This document shows positions 53,867 to 63,391 of a DNA stretch of 64,000 nucleotides, piece by piece. A model generated the notes under the pieces. That model ran no database searches and was not told where the DNA came from. It was given only the letters and a program-made list of their open reading frames with translations. Positions within the stretch are counted from its first letter, which is position 1. Each line of letters opens with the position of its first letter. This DNA is from Tunturiibacter gelidiferens (lineage in GTDB: Bacteria > Acidobacteriota > Terriglobia > Terriglobales > Acidobacteriaceae). The position numbers and the translations under genes are program-made. The stretch covers positions 124,001 to 188,000 of the forward strand of contig NZ_JACHEB010000008.1 of the NCBI RefSeq assembly GCF_014201335.1. The letters run 5' to 3'.

Positions 53867-56800
53867 CTATGGAATCGTTACCGTTACCGGGCTCGTTGGA
53901 ATGCTCTCCCGACCGCTAGCATCAGCGGACGTTACCTGATAACTATAAGTAGTCCCACTTACCACTGTTGCATCTACGTAATCGACCGCCGTGTCAGGCG
54001 AGGAGTTTATGCGCGTAAAGGATCCGCCACCGGTCGCCCGATAGATGTTGTACCCCGCGACAGGATCGTCAGAACCGGACGGTGCATTCCAACTTAGATC
54101 GACCTGATGCGCGACCGCGGTACCTGTCCCCGTCAGAGAGACTGTTGCCATATTTCCGCTGGTCGCGTTGCTACTGATCGTAAGCTGTCCAGTGAGCGCT
54201 CCGGCTGAGGTCGGCCCGAACTGCAGCTTCAGCGTCAGAGTCTGGTTAGGATTCAGTGTTGCCGGAAAGCTCCCGCCAATGATGGTGAACCCAGCCCCAG
54301 TGATCGTCGCAGAATTCACCGTCACAGGCGTCGTGCCCGACGAGGTCAAGGTTAAGGACTGCGTCGTCTCCGTGTTCACCTTTACGCTACCGAAGCTTAG
54401 ACTTCCAGCGCTCACCGTCAATTGCGGATTCGCCGCCGTACCGGTACCGCTCAGCGTAACCGAGATCGTGCTTCCGCTAGTCGAGTTGCTGCTGATAGTG
54501 AGCTGACCGCCAGCCGATCCAGTCGCGGTCGGATCGAACTGTACCTGCAATGTTATCGACTGGGTCGGACTCAGTGTCATCGGAAGACTCTGAGCTGCGA
54601 TTGAGAAGCCAGCCCCGCCAATGGCCGCAGAGTTCACCGTCACCGGCGACGTCCCAGACGATGTCAGCGTTAAGGACTGCGTCGTTGCTGTGTTCACGGT
54701 TACACTACCGAAGCTCAAGCTCGTAGCACTCACCGTCAACTGCGGATTTGGCGCCGCCGAGGCCATGCCGTCCAAGGTCACCACAGTCGTGCTACCAGAC
54801 GACGAATTGCTGTTGATCGAAATCTGACCGCTGGCTGTTCCTGTTGCCGTCGGCAGAAACTGCACCTGCAACGTCATCGACTGCGTCGGGTTCAACGTCG
54901 CCGGCAAATTGCCTCCGACGATCGTAAAGCCAGCACCAGTGATCGTCGCAGAGCTCACGGTTACTGGCGAGGTCCCAGTCGACGTCAGTGTCAGCGACTT
55001 TATCGTCGCCGTATTCACAGTTACTCTGCCAAAGCTCAAGCTCGCAGAGCTCAACGTCAACTGCGGGCTCGGCGCCGCCGCACTCGTACCACTCAGAGTC
55101 ACCTGCGCAGTAGAACCGGTCGACGAATCGCTGCTGATGGTGAGCTGACCGCTGGCCGATCCTGTCGCGGTCGGCAGAAACTGCACTTGGAACGTCATCG
55201 ACTGCGTCGGATTCAACGTCGCCGGTAGGTTACCGCCAACGATAGTAAAGCCAGCACCGGTGATCGTCGCAGAACTCACCGTCACCGGCGAAGTTCCCGT
55301 TGAGGTCAGCGTCAACGATTGCGTCGTCGCGGTGTTCACCGTAACGCTGCCGAAGCTCAAACTAGCAGCGCTCACCGTCAACTGCGGGCTCGGCGCCGCC
55401 GCACTCATACCACTCAGAGTCACTTGCGCAGTGGAGCCCGTCGACGAGTCGCTGTTGATGGTGATCTGACCACTGGCTGATCCTGTTGCCGTCGGCAGGA
55501 ACTGCACCTGCAACGTCATCGACTGCGTCGGATTCAACGTCGCCGGCAGGTTACCGCCAACGATAGTAAAGCCAGCACCGGTGATCGTCGCAGAGCTCAC
55601 CGTCACTGGCGAAGTTCCCGTCGAAGTCAGCGTTAGCGATTGCGTCGTCGCCGTGTTCACCGTCACGCTACCGAAGCTCAAACTAGCAGCGCTCACCGTC
55701 AACTGCGGGCTCGGCGCCGCTGTGCTCGTACCACTCAGCGTCACCTGTGCAGTGGAACCGGTCGATGAATTGCTGCTTATCGTGATCTGACCGCTCGCTG
55801 TCCCAGTTGCTGTCGGCAGGAACTGCACCTGCAACGTCATCGACTGCATCGGATTCAACGTCACCGGCAAATTTCCCCCAACGATCGTAAAGCCAGCACC
55901 GGTGATGGCCGCGGCACTGACCGTCACCGGCGACGTCCCGGACGACGTCAGTGTTAAGGACTGCGTCGTTGCCGTGTTCACCGTTACGCTACCGAAACTC
56001 AAGGTAGCAGCGCTCACCGCCAACTGCGGGCTCGGCACCGCCGTGCTAGTACCACTCAGAGTAACTAGATTCGTGCTCCCGCTCGGCGAGTTACTGCTGA
56101 TTGTCATCTGACCACTTGCTGATCCTGTTGCCGTCGGCAGGAACTGCACCTGCAACGTCATCGACTGCGTCGGATTCAACGTCGCCGGAAAATTTCCCCC
56201 GACGATCGTAAAGCCAGCACCATTGATCGTCGCAGAGCTCACCGCTACCGGCGAAGTTCCCGTCGACGTCAGCGTCAGCGACTGTGTCGTCGCCGTGTTC
56301 ACCGTCACGCTACCGAAGCTCAAACTAGCAGCGCTAACCGTCAATTGCGGGCTCGGCGCCGCTGTGCTCGTACCACTCAGAGTCACTGCCGTTGTGCTGC
56401 CAGTCGACGAATCGCTGCCAATCGTGATCTGGCCGCTCGCTGATCCTGTCACCGTCGGTAGGAATTGCACTTGTAGCGTCACAGCCTGCGTCGGATTCAG
56501 CGTGACCGGCATGCTACCGCTAACGATCGTAAAACCAGCACCGGTGATCGCAGCCGAGTTCACTGTCACCGGCGAAGTCCCCGTCGAGGTCAGCGTCAAC
56601 GACTGCGTCGTCGCCGTGTTCACCGTCACGCTGCCGAAGCTCAAGCTCGCAGCGCTCACCGTCAACTGCGGGCTCGGCGCCGCTGTGCTCGTGCCTCCCA
56701 AAGTCACCTGCGCAGTGGAACCGGTCGATGAATTGCTGTTGATCGTGATCTGGCCGCTCGCTGATCCTGTCGCCTTCGGCAGGAACTGCACCTGCAACGT

Positions 56801-58846
56801 CATCGACTGCGTCGGGCTCAACGTCACTGGCAAACTACCCCCGACGATCGTAAAGCCAGCACCAGTGATTGTGGCAGAGCTTACTGTAACCGGCGCAGCC
56901 CCGGATGACGTCAGCGTCAACGACTGCGTCGTCGTCGCCGTGTTCACCGTCACGCTACCGAAGCTCAAGCGCGAAGCACTCACCGTCAACTGCGGACTCG
57001 GCGCCGCTGTGCTTGTACCACTCAGAGTCACCTGCGCAGCAGAACCGGTCGACGAGTCGCTGTTGATCGTGATCTGTCCGCTCGCTGTTCCAGTTGCTGT
57101 CGGCTGGAACTGGACCTGCAACGTCATCGGCTGGGTCGGATTCAACGTAGCCGGCAGGCTACCGCCAACAATCGTAAAGCCAGCACCAGTGATAGTCGCA
57201 GAACTTACCGTCACCGGCGAAGTCCCCGTCGAGGTCAGCGTCAACGATTGGGTCGTCGCAGTGTTCACCGTCACACTACCGAAGCTCAGGCTCGCAGCGC
57301 TCACCGTCAACTGCGAACTAGGCGCCGCTGTGCTCGTACCACTCAAAGTAACCAGGTTCGGGCTCCCGCTCGATGAGTTACTGCCGATTGTGATCTGGCC
57401 GCTCGCTGATCCTGTCGCCTTCGGCAGGAACTGCACCTGCAACGTCATCGACTGGGTTGGGTTCAAGGTCTCCGGAAGACTCCCGCCAACAATCGTGAAA
57501 CCAGCACCAGTGATCGTCGCAGAGTTCACCGCCACCGGCGAAGTCCCCGTTGAGGTCAGCGTGAACGATTGGGTCGTCGCCGTGTTCACCGTCACACTGC
57601 CGAAGCTCAGACTCGCAGCGCTCACCGTCAACTGCGGGCTATGCGCCGCTGTGCTCGTACCGTTCAGAGCAACTGAGATCGTACTGCCTGTGGTTGCATT
57701 ACTACCGAATGTGATCTGACCGTTCGCTGTCCCTGTTGCTGTCGGCAGGAACTGCACCTGCAACGTCATCGACTGCGTCGGGTTCAACGTAGCCGGAAGA
57801 CTCCCGCCAACAATCGTAAAGCCAGCACCAGTGATCGTCGCGGAGTTCACCGTCACCGGCGAAGTCCCCGTCGAGGTCAGCGTCAACGATTGGGTCGTCG
57901 CCGTGTTCACCGTCACATTGTCGAAGCTCAGACTTGTAGCACTCACGGCCAGATGAGGGCTCGTTTGAGGACTTGACGCCGTCGCCCCTGTACCAGTCAG
58001 GGTCACTACCGTCGTGTTGTCACTCGCCGAATTACTACTAATTGTGATCTGACCGCTTGCCGCTCCGGGAGATGTGGGATCGAACTGCACCTGCAACGTC
58101 GCCGTCTGCGTCGGGTTCAGCGTAAGCGGAAAACTACCCCCGACGATTGTGAAGCCGGCCCCAGTGATTGCAACAGAATTCACCCTCACTGGCGAGGTTC
58201 CCGTCGAGGTCAGCGTCAACGACTGTGTCGTCGGCGTGTTCACTGTCACACTGCCAAAGCTCAGACCTGCAGCGCTCACCGTCAATTGTGGAGCGGTCTG
58301 AGATGTCCCCTGCCCCTGCAATGGGACTTGCGCTACCATTTGCCCCGCCGTACCCATAAGCGTGGCCTGCCCGGAATAATTAGCTCCGGCGGCAGGCGCA
58401 AAGCCAATTTTTAAAGTGTAGCTGCCACCAGCAGAAATGCTCATAGGCATACTGGCGTTACCAACAAGCGCAAACGTTTGGCCTGAAACATTCACTTGAG
58501 AGACAGCTATTGACGCAGAGCCACGATTCGTCACCTTTACGCTGCTATCAAGCTCGTGACCAACAAGCACGTTTCCAAAATTGACGCTGCCGGGGGATAC
58601 AACAAGACCACCTCCAGCAGCTGGATCGATCGCTCCCGATCCGCAACCCGACGCCGCTATTGTCAAGCAGCATGCAAGGGCAAATAGTAAAGCTTTTGTC
58701 AATCCGAAGAACCCGAGCGTCTTTGCTCCAGATCGAATGCGGTGCCCACTTCGTTTCGACAACGTATCCTCAGAGAAGATAGTGGACACGGCGGATACAC
58801 CCTGGCCCGAAGACAAAAAAATCGCGTAGATATCTGACACCAACAT
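53867..58846 (-). CDS. Giant lipoprotein of tandem choice-of-anchor-D (ASH/HYDIN-like) repeats with C-terminal fibronectin-III domain
   Basis: About 1660 residues. Start is unclear: an ATG at 58846, a GTG two codons later better spaced from AGAGG, or a GTG at 58873. A lipoprotein signal follows (ALLFALACCLTIAASGC, lipobox Cys). One divergent unit is followed by thirteen near-identical units of about 107 residues, each carrying LTVSAASLSFGSVTVNTATT, GTSPVTV, ITGAGFTIVGG and LNPTQSMTLQVQF. They correspond to 321-bp DNA repeats. The C-terminus is a fibronectin-III domain (VDLSWNAPSGSDDPVAGYNIYRA). It is probably a long extended surface stalk or adhesin. The high repeat identity makes the copy number prone to change. 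Confidence 0.9.
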   Translation of the reverse strand: MLVSDIYAIFLSSGQGVSAVSTIFSEDTLSKRSGHRIRSGAKTLGFFGLTKALLFALACCLTIAASGCGSGAIDPAAGGGLVVSPGSVNFGNVLVGHELDSSVKVTNRGSASIAVSQVNVSGQTFALVGNASMPMSISAGGSYTLKIGFAPAAGANYSGQATLMGTAGQMVAQVPLQGQGTSQTAPQLTVSAAGLSFGSVTVNTPTTQSLTLTSTGTSPVRVNSVAITGAGFTIVGGSFPLTLNPTQTATLQVQFDPTSPGAASGQITISSNSASDNTTVVTLTGTGATASSPQTSPHLAVSATSLSFDNVTVNTATTQSLTLTSTGTSPVTVNSATITGAGFTIVGGSLPATLNPTQSMTLQVQFLPTATGTANGQITFGSNATTGSTISVALNGTSTAAHSPQLTVSAASLSFGSVTVNTATTQSFTLTSTGTSPVAVNSATITGAGFTIVGGSLPETLNPTQSMTLQVQFLPKATGSASGQITIGSNSSSGSPNLVTLSGTSTAAPSSQLTVSAASLSFGSVTVNTATTQSLTLTSTGTSPVTVSSATITGAGFTIVGGSLPATLNPTQPMTLQVQFQPTATGTASGQITINSDSSTGSAAQVTLSGTSTAAPSPQLTVSASRLSFGSVTVNTATTTQSLTLTSSGAAPVTVSSATITGAGFTIVGGSLPVTLSPTQSMTLQVQFLPKATGSASGQITINSNSSTGSTAQVTLGGTSTAAPSPQLTVSAASLSFGSVTVNTATTQSLTLTSTGTSPVTVNSAAITGAGFTIVSGSMPVTLNPTQAVTLQVQFLPTVTGSASGQITIGSDSSTGSTTAVTLSGTSTAAPSPQLTVSAASLSFGSVTVNTATTQSLTLTSTGTSPVAVSSATINGAGFTIVGGNFPATLNPTQSMTLQVQFLPTATGSASGQMTISSNSPSGSTNLVTLSGTSTAVPSPQLAVSAATLSFGSVTVNTATTQSLTLTSSGTSPVTVSAAAITGAGFTIVGGNLPVTLNPMQSMTLQVQFLPTATGTASGQITISSNSSTGSTAQVTLSGTSTAAPSPQLTVSAASLSFGSVTVNTATTQSLTLTSTGTSPVTVSSATITGAGFTIVGGNLPATLNPTQSMTLQVQFLPTATGSASGQITINSDSSTGSTAQVTLSGMSAAAPSPQLTVSAASLSFGSVTVNTATTQSLTLTSTGTSPVTVSSATITGAGFTIVGGNLPATLNPTQSMTFQVQFLPTATGSASGQLTISSDSSTGSTAQVTLSGTSAAAPSPQLTLSSASLSFGRVTVNTATIKSLTLTSTGTSPVTVSSATITGAGFTIVGGNLPATLNPTQSMTLQVQFLPTATGTASGQISINSNSSSGSTTVVTLDGMASAAPNPQLTVSATSLSFGSVTVNTATTQSLTLTSSGTSPVTVNSAAIGGAGFSIAAQSLPMTLSPTQSITLQVQFDPTATGSAGGQLTISSNSTSGSTISVTLSGTGTAANPQLTVSAGSLSFGSVKVNTETTQSLTLTSSGTTPVTVNSATITGAGFTIIGGSFPATLNPNQTLTLKLQFGPTSAGALTGQLTISSNATSGNMATVSLTGTGTAVAHQVDLSWNAPSGSDDPVAGYNIYRATGGGSFTRINSSPDTAVDYVDATVVSGTTYSYQVTSADASGRESIPTSPVTVTIP
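54150..58320 (-). repeat. Tandem 321-bp repeats, about thirteen units
   Basis: Successive copies of the same coding unit are spaced by 321 bases (for example, equivalent positions 55260, 55581, 55902 and 56223). Many blocks are identical over tens of bases. The repeat lies entirely in the lipoprotein gene and has no spacer structure of a CRISPR. Confidence 0.9.
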
Positions 58847-58873
58847 CACCTCTTGAAGGTTGCAAACGTGCAC

Positions 58874-59548
58874 GACTCAGAGGCAGATAAAAAAGGGAAA
58901 AGGAACAGGATGTGCGCAAAGGGGATCGGTTGCCTGTCCGGCAGATCGAAGCCGCTCGGAGGCTTAACTCTTTCCCGGTTTCGTTGAACCGAAAACAATC
59001 GTTTTAGAATCAACCTATTTAAGGCCAGGGGAGTGGGGATGGCCTCACTTCTCAGGTAGAAGGTAGTTCCATTTACAACTTCGAACAATGACACGAATTG
59101 GTCAGGAAGGCCTGAATGATTGGCCATTGAGTTGCCAAGTCGACTAACAGCAAAAAGGTGCCCTGTTCAAATATTCTGATCGTAAAAATACCGGAATCAG
59201 CTTCGGCCCACTTGCTACACTTGTCCCTTAGCAAGGCCTCAGGGTCCGGAGCGCAGAAATTTCAGATTCAAGGGCAGAGAAATTTTGGACGAGTTGAGAG
59301 AATGATTAGACTTCGCCCTCTCCGAACAAATTCATCAAATCATCAACCAGTTTCTGACCTGCAATTGGTAGTTGATCGGGTATACTAGGGTATACCGCGC
59401 TCCTTTATCGTGGGAAAAGTAGTTCTTTACCAAAACACCTGACCTCCCCAAGTTCTGGTGCAACGGCTCCCGATCTATCAAGTGTTTTACCTCCCCTGCC
59501 TTTTCTGGTTTGTAGAGATTCCCCAGATAAGGTAGGAACAAACACTTG
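58874..59548. other. Divergent intergenic region of two secreted-protein genes
   Basis: About 670 bases between the minus-strand repeat lipoprotein and the plus-strand secreted protein. No gene is supported. The clear element is an inverted repeat at 59379-59396. Confidence 0.5.
59379..59396. promoter_or_regulatory. Inverted repeat, candidate operator
   Basis: Perfect 7-bp arms GGTATAC and GTATACC are separated by TAGG, about 150 bases before the start at 59549. Symmetry and position suggest a protein-binding site. Confidence 0.4.
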
Positions 59549-60841
59549 ATGTCCAAACTGTTAGCGGTTGCGCTCACCGCACTCTCTTTCACCTTTCCCG
59601 CACTCAGCCACTCTCAGACCACGCCAGTCTGGTTCACTCTGAACGCTCAGGAGGGACAGACAGTCACTGCAACAGGATCGATCACTCTTCGCTTCGGTCA
59701 GGTAGCTACCACCTGCGCTGCACATGCCACTCCCGGTGCGTGCACCGCAGGCGCTGGAGCACCCGCACCCGCAGAGTGGACCTCTACCAAGACCTTCACC
59801 CCCGCCGCGTCTGGAGCCACCGTGAGCATAGTCATAGGCAAAGCAGCATTCGGCAATGTGGACCCAGACCCCGGTGTGAAGAAAACCGTGCAGGTGCAGG
59901 AGCAGGCGACAGCTCAGAAGATCACGGTCAATGGAACCTCCGTTACAGTCCCCGCGCAATCAACCTCATACGCGTGTCAACTGTCGCAGACTCCAGCCAC
60001 GATCACTTTTCCGAACACGAACGACGGATTCCAGATCTCTTCTTCTGTTGGTATCACAAGCAACTGCAAGACGACCGTGACTATAGATTCCGTTCAGGCT
60101 CCTGGGGCGCCATTCAGCGTCTCCGGATTTCAGACGCCATTCACGCTGGCTCCGGGAAAAACACAGAGCTACACAGCTGTCTTCTCACCCACTACAACCG
60201 GTACTGCAACCAGTAAGATCGTCTTTGCCAGCACCGTCTCGTCTGTTCAGCCACTGACGGTGTCGCTCACCGGCACCGGCGTCTCCGCCACGCAGGGAAC
60301 GTTGGCCGCCAGCCCCACTACATTGAGTTTCGGAAATGTAACCGTCAACGGCACAAAGTCACTGACCGCAACGATCACCAATTCAGGGTCAGCAGCTGTC
60401 ACCGTGTCTGCAGTCAGCGTGTCAGGAACAGGGTTCTCGCTTACTAGCGTGAAAACTCCTCTTACCCTCGCGGTCAAACAATCGGCGCAGTTGACCGTCA
60501 CCTTCAAGCCAACAGCCAATAGTTCTGCTTCGGGGACATTAGCGATCACAAGCAACGCCTCGAACAAATCGTTGGCAGTGCCACTGAGCGGAACAGGAGG
60601 GCAGCACTCAGTGACCCTTTCATGGAGTGATTCCGGATCCGGGATCGCTGGCTATAACATCTACCGCTCCACTGTTTCGGGAGGATCCTATTCCAAGGTC
60701 AACAACGCAACGGTAGTCCCAACGAAATATACCGACAGCGCCGTAACCTCAGGGACTACCTACTACTATGTCATCACGGCAACGGCGCCAAGCGGAGCAG
60801 AAAGTTCCTTCTCCAATCAGATATCCGCAAAAGTGCCATAA
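59549..60841 (+). CDS. Secreted choice-of-anchor-D protein with fibronectin-III domain
   Basis: 430 residues from the ATG at 59549. Signal peptide at residues 1-22 (LLAVALTALSFTFPALSHSQ). The first 130 residues are a Thr/Ala-rich beta domain with a paired-Cys loop (TTCAAHATPGACTAG). Two choice-of-anchor-D units follow at about 140-245 and 250-350 (TLAASPTTLSFGNVTVNGTKS, GTGFSLTS, LTVTFKPTANSSASGTLAI). The last 85 residues are a fibronectin-III domain (VTLSWSDSGSGIAGYNIYRSTVSGG in outline) resembling that of the large lipoprotein. No lipobox is present, so the protein is probably released or attached by other means. Function is unknown, perhaps adhesion. Confidence 0.88.
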   Translation: MSKLLAVALTALSFTFPALSHSQTTPVWFTLNAQEGQTVTATGSITLRFGQVATTCAAHATPGACTAGAGAPAPAEWTSTKTFTPAASGATVSIVIGKAAFGNVDPDPGVKKTVQVQEQATAQKITVNGTSVTVPAQSTSYACQLSQTPATITFPNTNDGFQISSSVGITSNCKTTVTIDSVQAPGAPFSVSGFQTPFTLAPGKTQSYTAVFSPTTTGTATSKIVFASTVSSVQPLTVSLTGTGVSATQGTLAASPTTLSFGNVTVNGTKSLTATITNSGSAAVTVSAVSVSGTGFSLTSVKTPLTLAVKQSAQLTVTFKPTANSSASGTLAITSNASNKSLAVPLSGTGGQHSVTLSWSDSGSGIAGYNIYRSTVSGGSYSKVNNATVVPTKYTDSAVTSGTTYYYVITATAPSGAESSFSNQISAKVP

Positions 60842-60932
60842 CCGCAACACCCATAGTCGACTCCAAGCATTTCAATACTATTGACAGCGATCGTTCGCTG
60901 AATATCGACAGCCTGACGACAGCTGCAAACAA

Positions 60933-60965
60933 CTCGCCCCGATGACATCACGTCACCGGGGCGAG
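60933..60965 (+). terminator. Strong hairpin after secreted-protein gene
   Basis: The stem CTCGCCCCG-TGAC / GTCA-CGGGGCGAG has one mismatch and a 5-base loop. It lies about 90 bases after the stop and lacks a T-run, so termination may be factor-assisted. Confidence 0.5.
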
Positions 60966-61603
60966 CTTGTCCGGAAAAATTGCTTTGACCTGCCAATCTG
61001 TAACAGGCGAGTCTGCGTTCAAAGACTGGGACTTTCTTGATTCGGAATGGTAATTCTGAGTTTCGGCCGCCACAATTGATATTGACCATCCAACTGGGAG
61101 TAGGGTACTTGGGAGTTACCGGGATGCAGGTTCGTAACTCATTCATCTTTAGCTGGGCTGCTGACGTAATTGTCATTTTTTGGATTAGTCAGATATACCT
61201 CAGACCTGAAGAGACATCGCTTCCCTTCATCTTCAACGACTTAGATTGTTAGCAAAGTTATGAAAGAAGTATGAACAGCATTTCCTATCTTTTGTTTGAC
61301 ACTTCTAAGGGGCAGCGATAAGTTTGGTCCCTCGGGCGCGTGCCGACGGAAGATGCATCTCGGCAGCGCCAGTTTTCGACGGACCTGGACTTTACCTTGA
61401 ATTGAGGAACACGACTACCACGACGTCTTTACTCGAAATTACGGAAACTTTCGAGCAGCCGTTTTCACGGCACCCAATTCGCCATTTTTGACGTAGGTCG
61501 CACGACACACTGGGCGGTGAGTCGCGTCAATCCGGTCTACAAACATAGCCGGCGACAGTGATGTCAAGTGTCCGAATTGCCGACCGCGCAACAGGTGCAC
61601 GCA

Positions 61604-61636
61604 AAAAAGGCCACTCCGTCAAGGAGTGGCCTTTTT
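61604..61636 (-). terminator. Intrinsic terminator downstream of tRNA 3' fragment
   Basis: The perfect stem AAAAAGGCCACTCC / GGAGTGGCCTTTTT around a 5-base loop ends in a T-run on the minus strand. It follows the CCA end of the tRNA fragment by 17 bases, as expected of a tRNA terminator. Confidence 0.85.
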
Positions 61637-61653
61637 GTGACTCTTTAGGCGAT

Positions 61654-61690
61654 TGGTGCCTGGAGGGGGACTTGAACCCCCACGACCGGA
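61654..61690 (-). tRNA. 3' end of a tRNA gene (partial), likely attachment-site remnant
   Basis: On the minus strand a complete T-arm (stem GGGGG / CCCCC, loop TTCAAGT), the 3' acceptor strand TCCAGGC, discriminator A and CCA are present, followed by a terminator. The matching acceptor 5' strand (GCCTGGA) and D-arm are not found upstream, so only the 3' part remains. This is the usual product of integrase-mediated insertion into a tRNA gene. The amino-acid identity cannot be determined. Confidence 0.75.
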
Positions 61691-62126
61691 TAACATCTAC
61701 AGATGTTATTACCGATTTCGCTCAATCGTACCGTTTAATCGGTGAGGTTCGAGGGGCGCGGCAAACTCTACAACCGTTCAGACCCCGATCCCGGCACCGA
61801 AGAATACGCAGCCGTTGGGGGGACGATCTTTGGTCTCACCGTCATCGCTTTTGTCAGCTCAGCTTGTATTCCTCCCTACGGACTCTCAGCTGAGACCGTT
61901 GGTTATTGGTTAGGCGGGTTCTTTTATGTTGGGGAGATAGAAGATTTCGCTATCCTGCGAGAGGTGCGGCCGGAGCGTGGCGATTCGTACTGGCGTGCTA
62001 GGTGCTGATACGTCCGCGTGCGGATGGCACTTTGGCAAATGCTTGCAATCAAGTTGCATAGTTTCAACCTAGCCCTCCCGCACAGCCTCGAATCTCACGA
62101 CCGTTCGCGCTTTCTCCGGCCCATAT

Positions 62127-63272
62127 TCAACATGCGCCCCGGCCGGAGTACATAGCCGAGGGCGTTTGCAGGATAATTTTGAGATCGAACCAAAACGACT
62201 GTTGGATTGCGTATCGAAGATCCATGCGCACCATCTCATCGAATGTAGTACGAGATCTTCCTTCGACCTGCCATAGTCCCGTCAATCCTGGCTTCAGTTC
62301 CAGCACTCTCCGTTTATGCCATGTCTGGTACCGTTCAAACTCATAAGGGAGAGGCGGTCGCGGTCCGACGAGGGACATGTCGTTCTTCAGTACATTGAAA
62401 AATTGTGGCAGTTCATCAAGACTAGTTTTTCGGAGAAATCTGCCCAGAGGAGTGATCCTGGGATCGTTGACAAGTTTATATATACCTGTCGACCCGGAAA
62501 TATCGCCCGCTATAAGTTTCGCGACATATTCCTGATGAATCCGAGGGTCGTTATCCGTAGACATTGTTCGAAACTTATAAAACTGAAATTCTTTTCCATA
62601 ACGGCCAACTCGTTTCTGACAAAACAGTACTGGTCCGTTTGATGTCAACTTCACAAGCAGGGCGATAATCGCGAACGCTGGAAGAAAGGCGAGAATCGCG
62701 AACAAGCTACCGCAGATGTCGAGGACTCTCTTGACAATCTGGCCCTTCCTAGGCGAGGCTTGTCTCCTTGACAGATCGGGATAGAGTACAAAATCGCCAT
62801 CTTTGTCAGATGGTTTAGACGAATCATGCGGGAAGACGCGATAAGTAAGAGTCAGTTGCCGATATTTCTCAGGACTTACAGTAGTTTGCGCCGCAACTGA
62901 AATTTTCTCGATGATCGTGTTAATGGTCAAGGGATCAACCATACCGATCTCGGTCATAAGAAGTCCCAATGTTACGTCTCGTTCATACCATCCTAGAACA
63001 TCTGTCTCTCTTGTCGTGGACGATATTGCATTCACCAAATTGCTAATCAGCATGCCACTAGACTCACCACGAAAGTCTGCACCACTTATGAGAACAAGCA
63101 TGAATTGCTTACCAGAACGCTCAGTCCGTCGTCGTTCAAATCGAAGCATTTGCACAAAGGCCGCCTCCTGGATCAAGGCAAACTCGAGTCGCCTCTCAAA
63201 AGAGTTAGCAAAATCGTCTTCGTAAGGCTCATTCTTTATCCACGGTAACAATGCACGTTTCTGGGTAGCCAT
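62127..63272 (-). CDS. Undecaprenyl-phosphate sugar-1-phosphate transferase (initiating)
   Basis: 381 residues from the ATG at 63270-63272, with AAGGA eight bases upstream; the frame is open for 41 more codons without a better site. The first 180 residues form a GGDEF-like or uncharacterised cytoplasmic domain (FERRRTERSGKQFMLVLI). A hydrophobic helix (about 200-222) leads to the conserved bacterial sugar-transferase domain: KRVGRYGKEFQFYKFRTM, DPRITPLGRFLRKTSLDELPQFFNVLKNDMSLVGPRPP in outline, and LKPGLTGLWQVEGRSRTTFDEM. It loads the first sugar-phosphate onto the lipid carrier. It lies apart from the main cluster and on the opposite strand, and a decayed copy lies at 28985-29195. Confidence 0.93.
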   Translation of the reverse strand: MATQKRALLPWIKNEPYEDDFANSFERRLEFALIQEAAFVQMLRFERRRTERSGKQFMLVLISGADFRGESSGMLISNLVNAISSTTRETDVLGWYERDVTLGLLMTEIGMVDPLTINTIIEKISVAAQTTVSPEKYRQLTLTYRVFPHDSSKPSDKDGDFVLYPDLSRRQASPRKGQIVKRVLDICGSLFAILAFLPAFAIIALLVKLTSNGPVLFCQKRVGRYGKEFQFYKFRTMSTDNDPRIHQEYVAKLIAGDISGSTGIYKLVNDPRITPLGRFLRKTSLDELPQFFNVLKNDMSLVGPRPPLPYEFERYQTWHKRRVLELKPGLTGLWQVEGRSRTTFDEMVRMDLRYAIQQSFWFDLKIILQTPSAMYSGRGAC

Positions 63273-63391
63273 TCGACGAATCCTTAATTTCTCGGAATAT
63301 CTAGCAATAATGATTGATACCCTGCCAGTCGGCAATTTATTGTATCTACGGTGCCCTATGCGGCTGAAGAACGATCGGTTCCAGCAACTGA

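Larger units (their letters stand above)
60966..62126. other. Gene-poor region with tRNA 3' fragment
   Basis: No reliable protein-coding gene. It contains the tRNA 3' end and its terminator (61604-61690). A short open frame at 61742-62008 has one hydrophobic stretch (GTIFGLTVIAFVSSACIPPYG) but no ribosome-binding site or family and is not called. Confidence 0.55.

Noticed and set aside
56223..57719. A 498-codon open frame on + and several 60-80-codon frames at 321-base spacing
   Set aside because: They lie antisense to the repeat lipoprotein gene and exist only because the coding repeat is also open on the other strand. They have no ribosome-binding site, signal or family.
54150..58320. Regular repeats that might suggest a CRISPR array
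   Set aside because: Units are 321 bases, coding and in frame, with no short repeat/spacer alternation. No cas gene is present in the window.
61742..62008. An 88-codon frame with one hydrophobic stretch
   Set aside because: No ribosome-binding site and no recognisable family; it sits in DNA next to an integration scar and may be a remnant.
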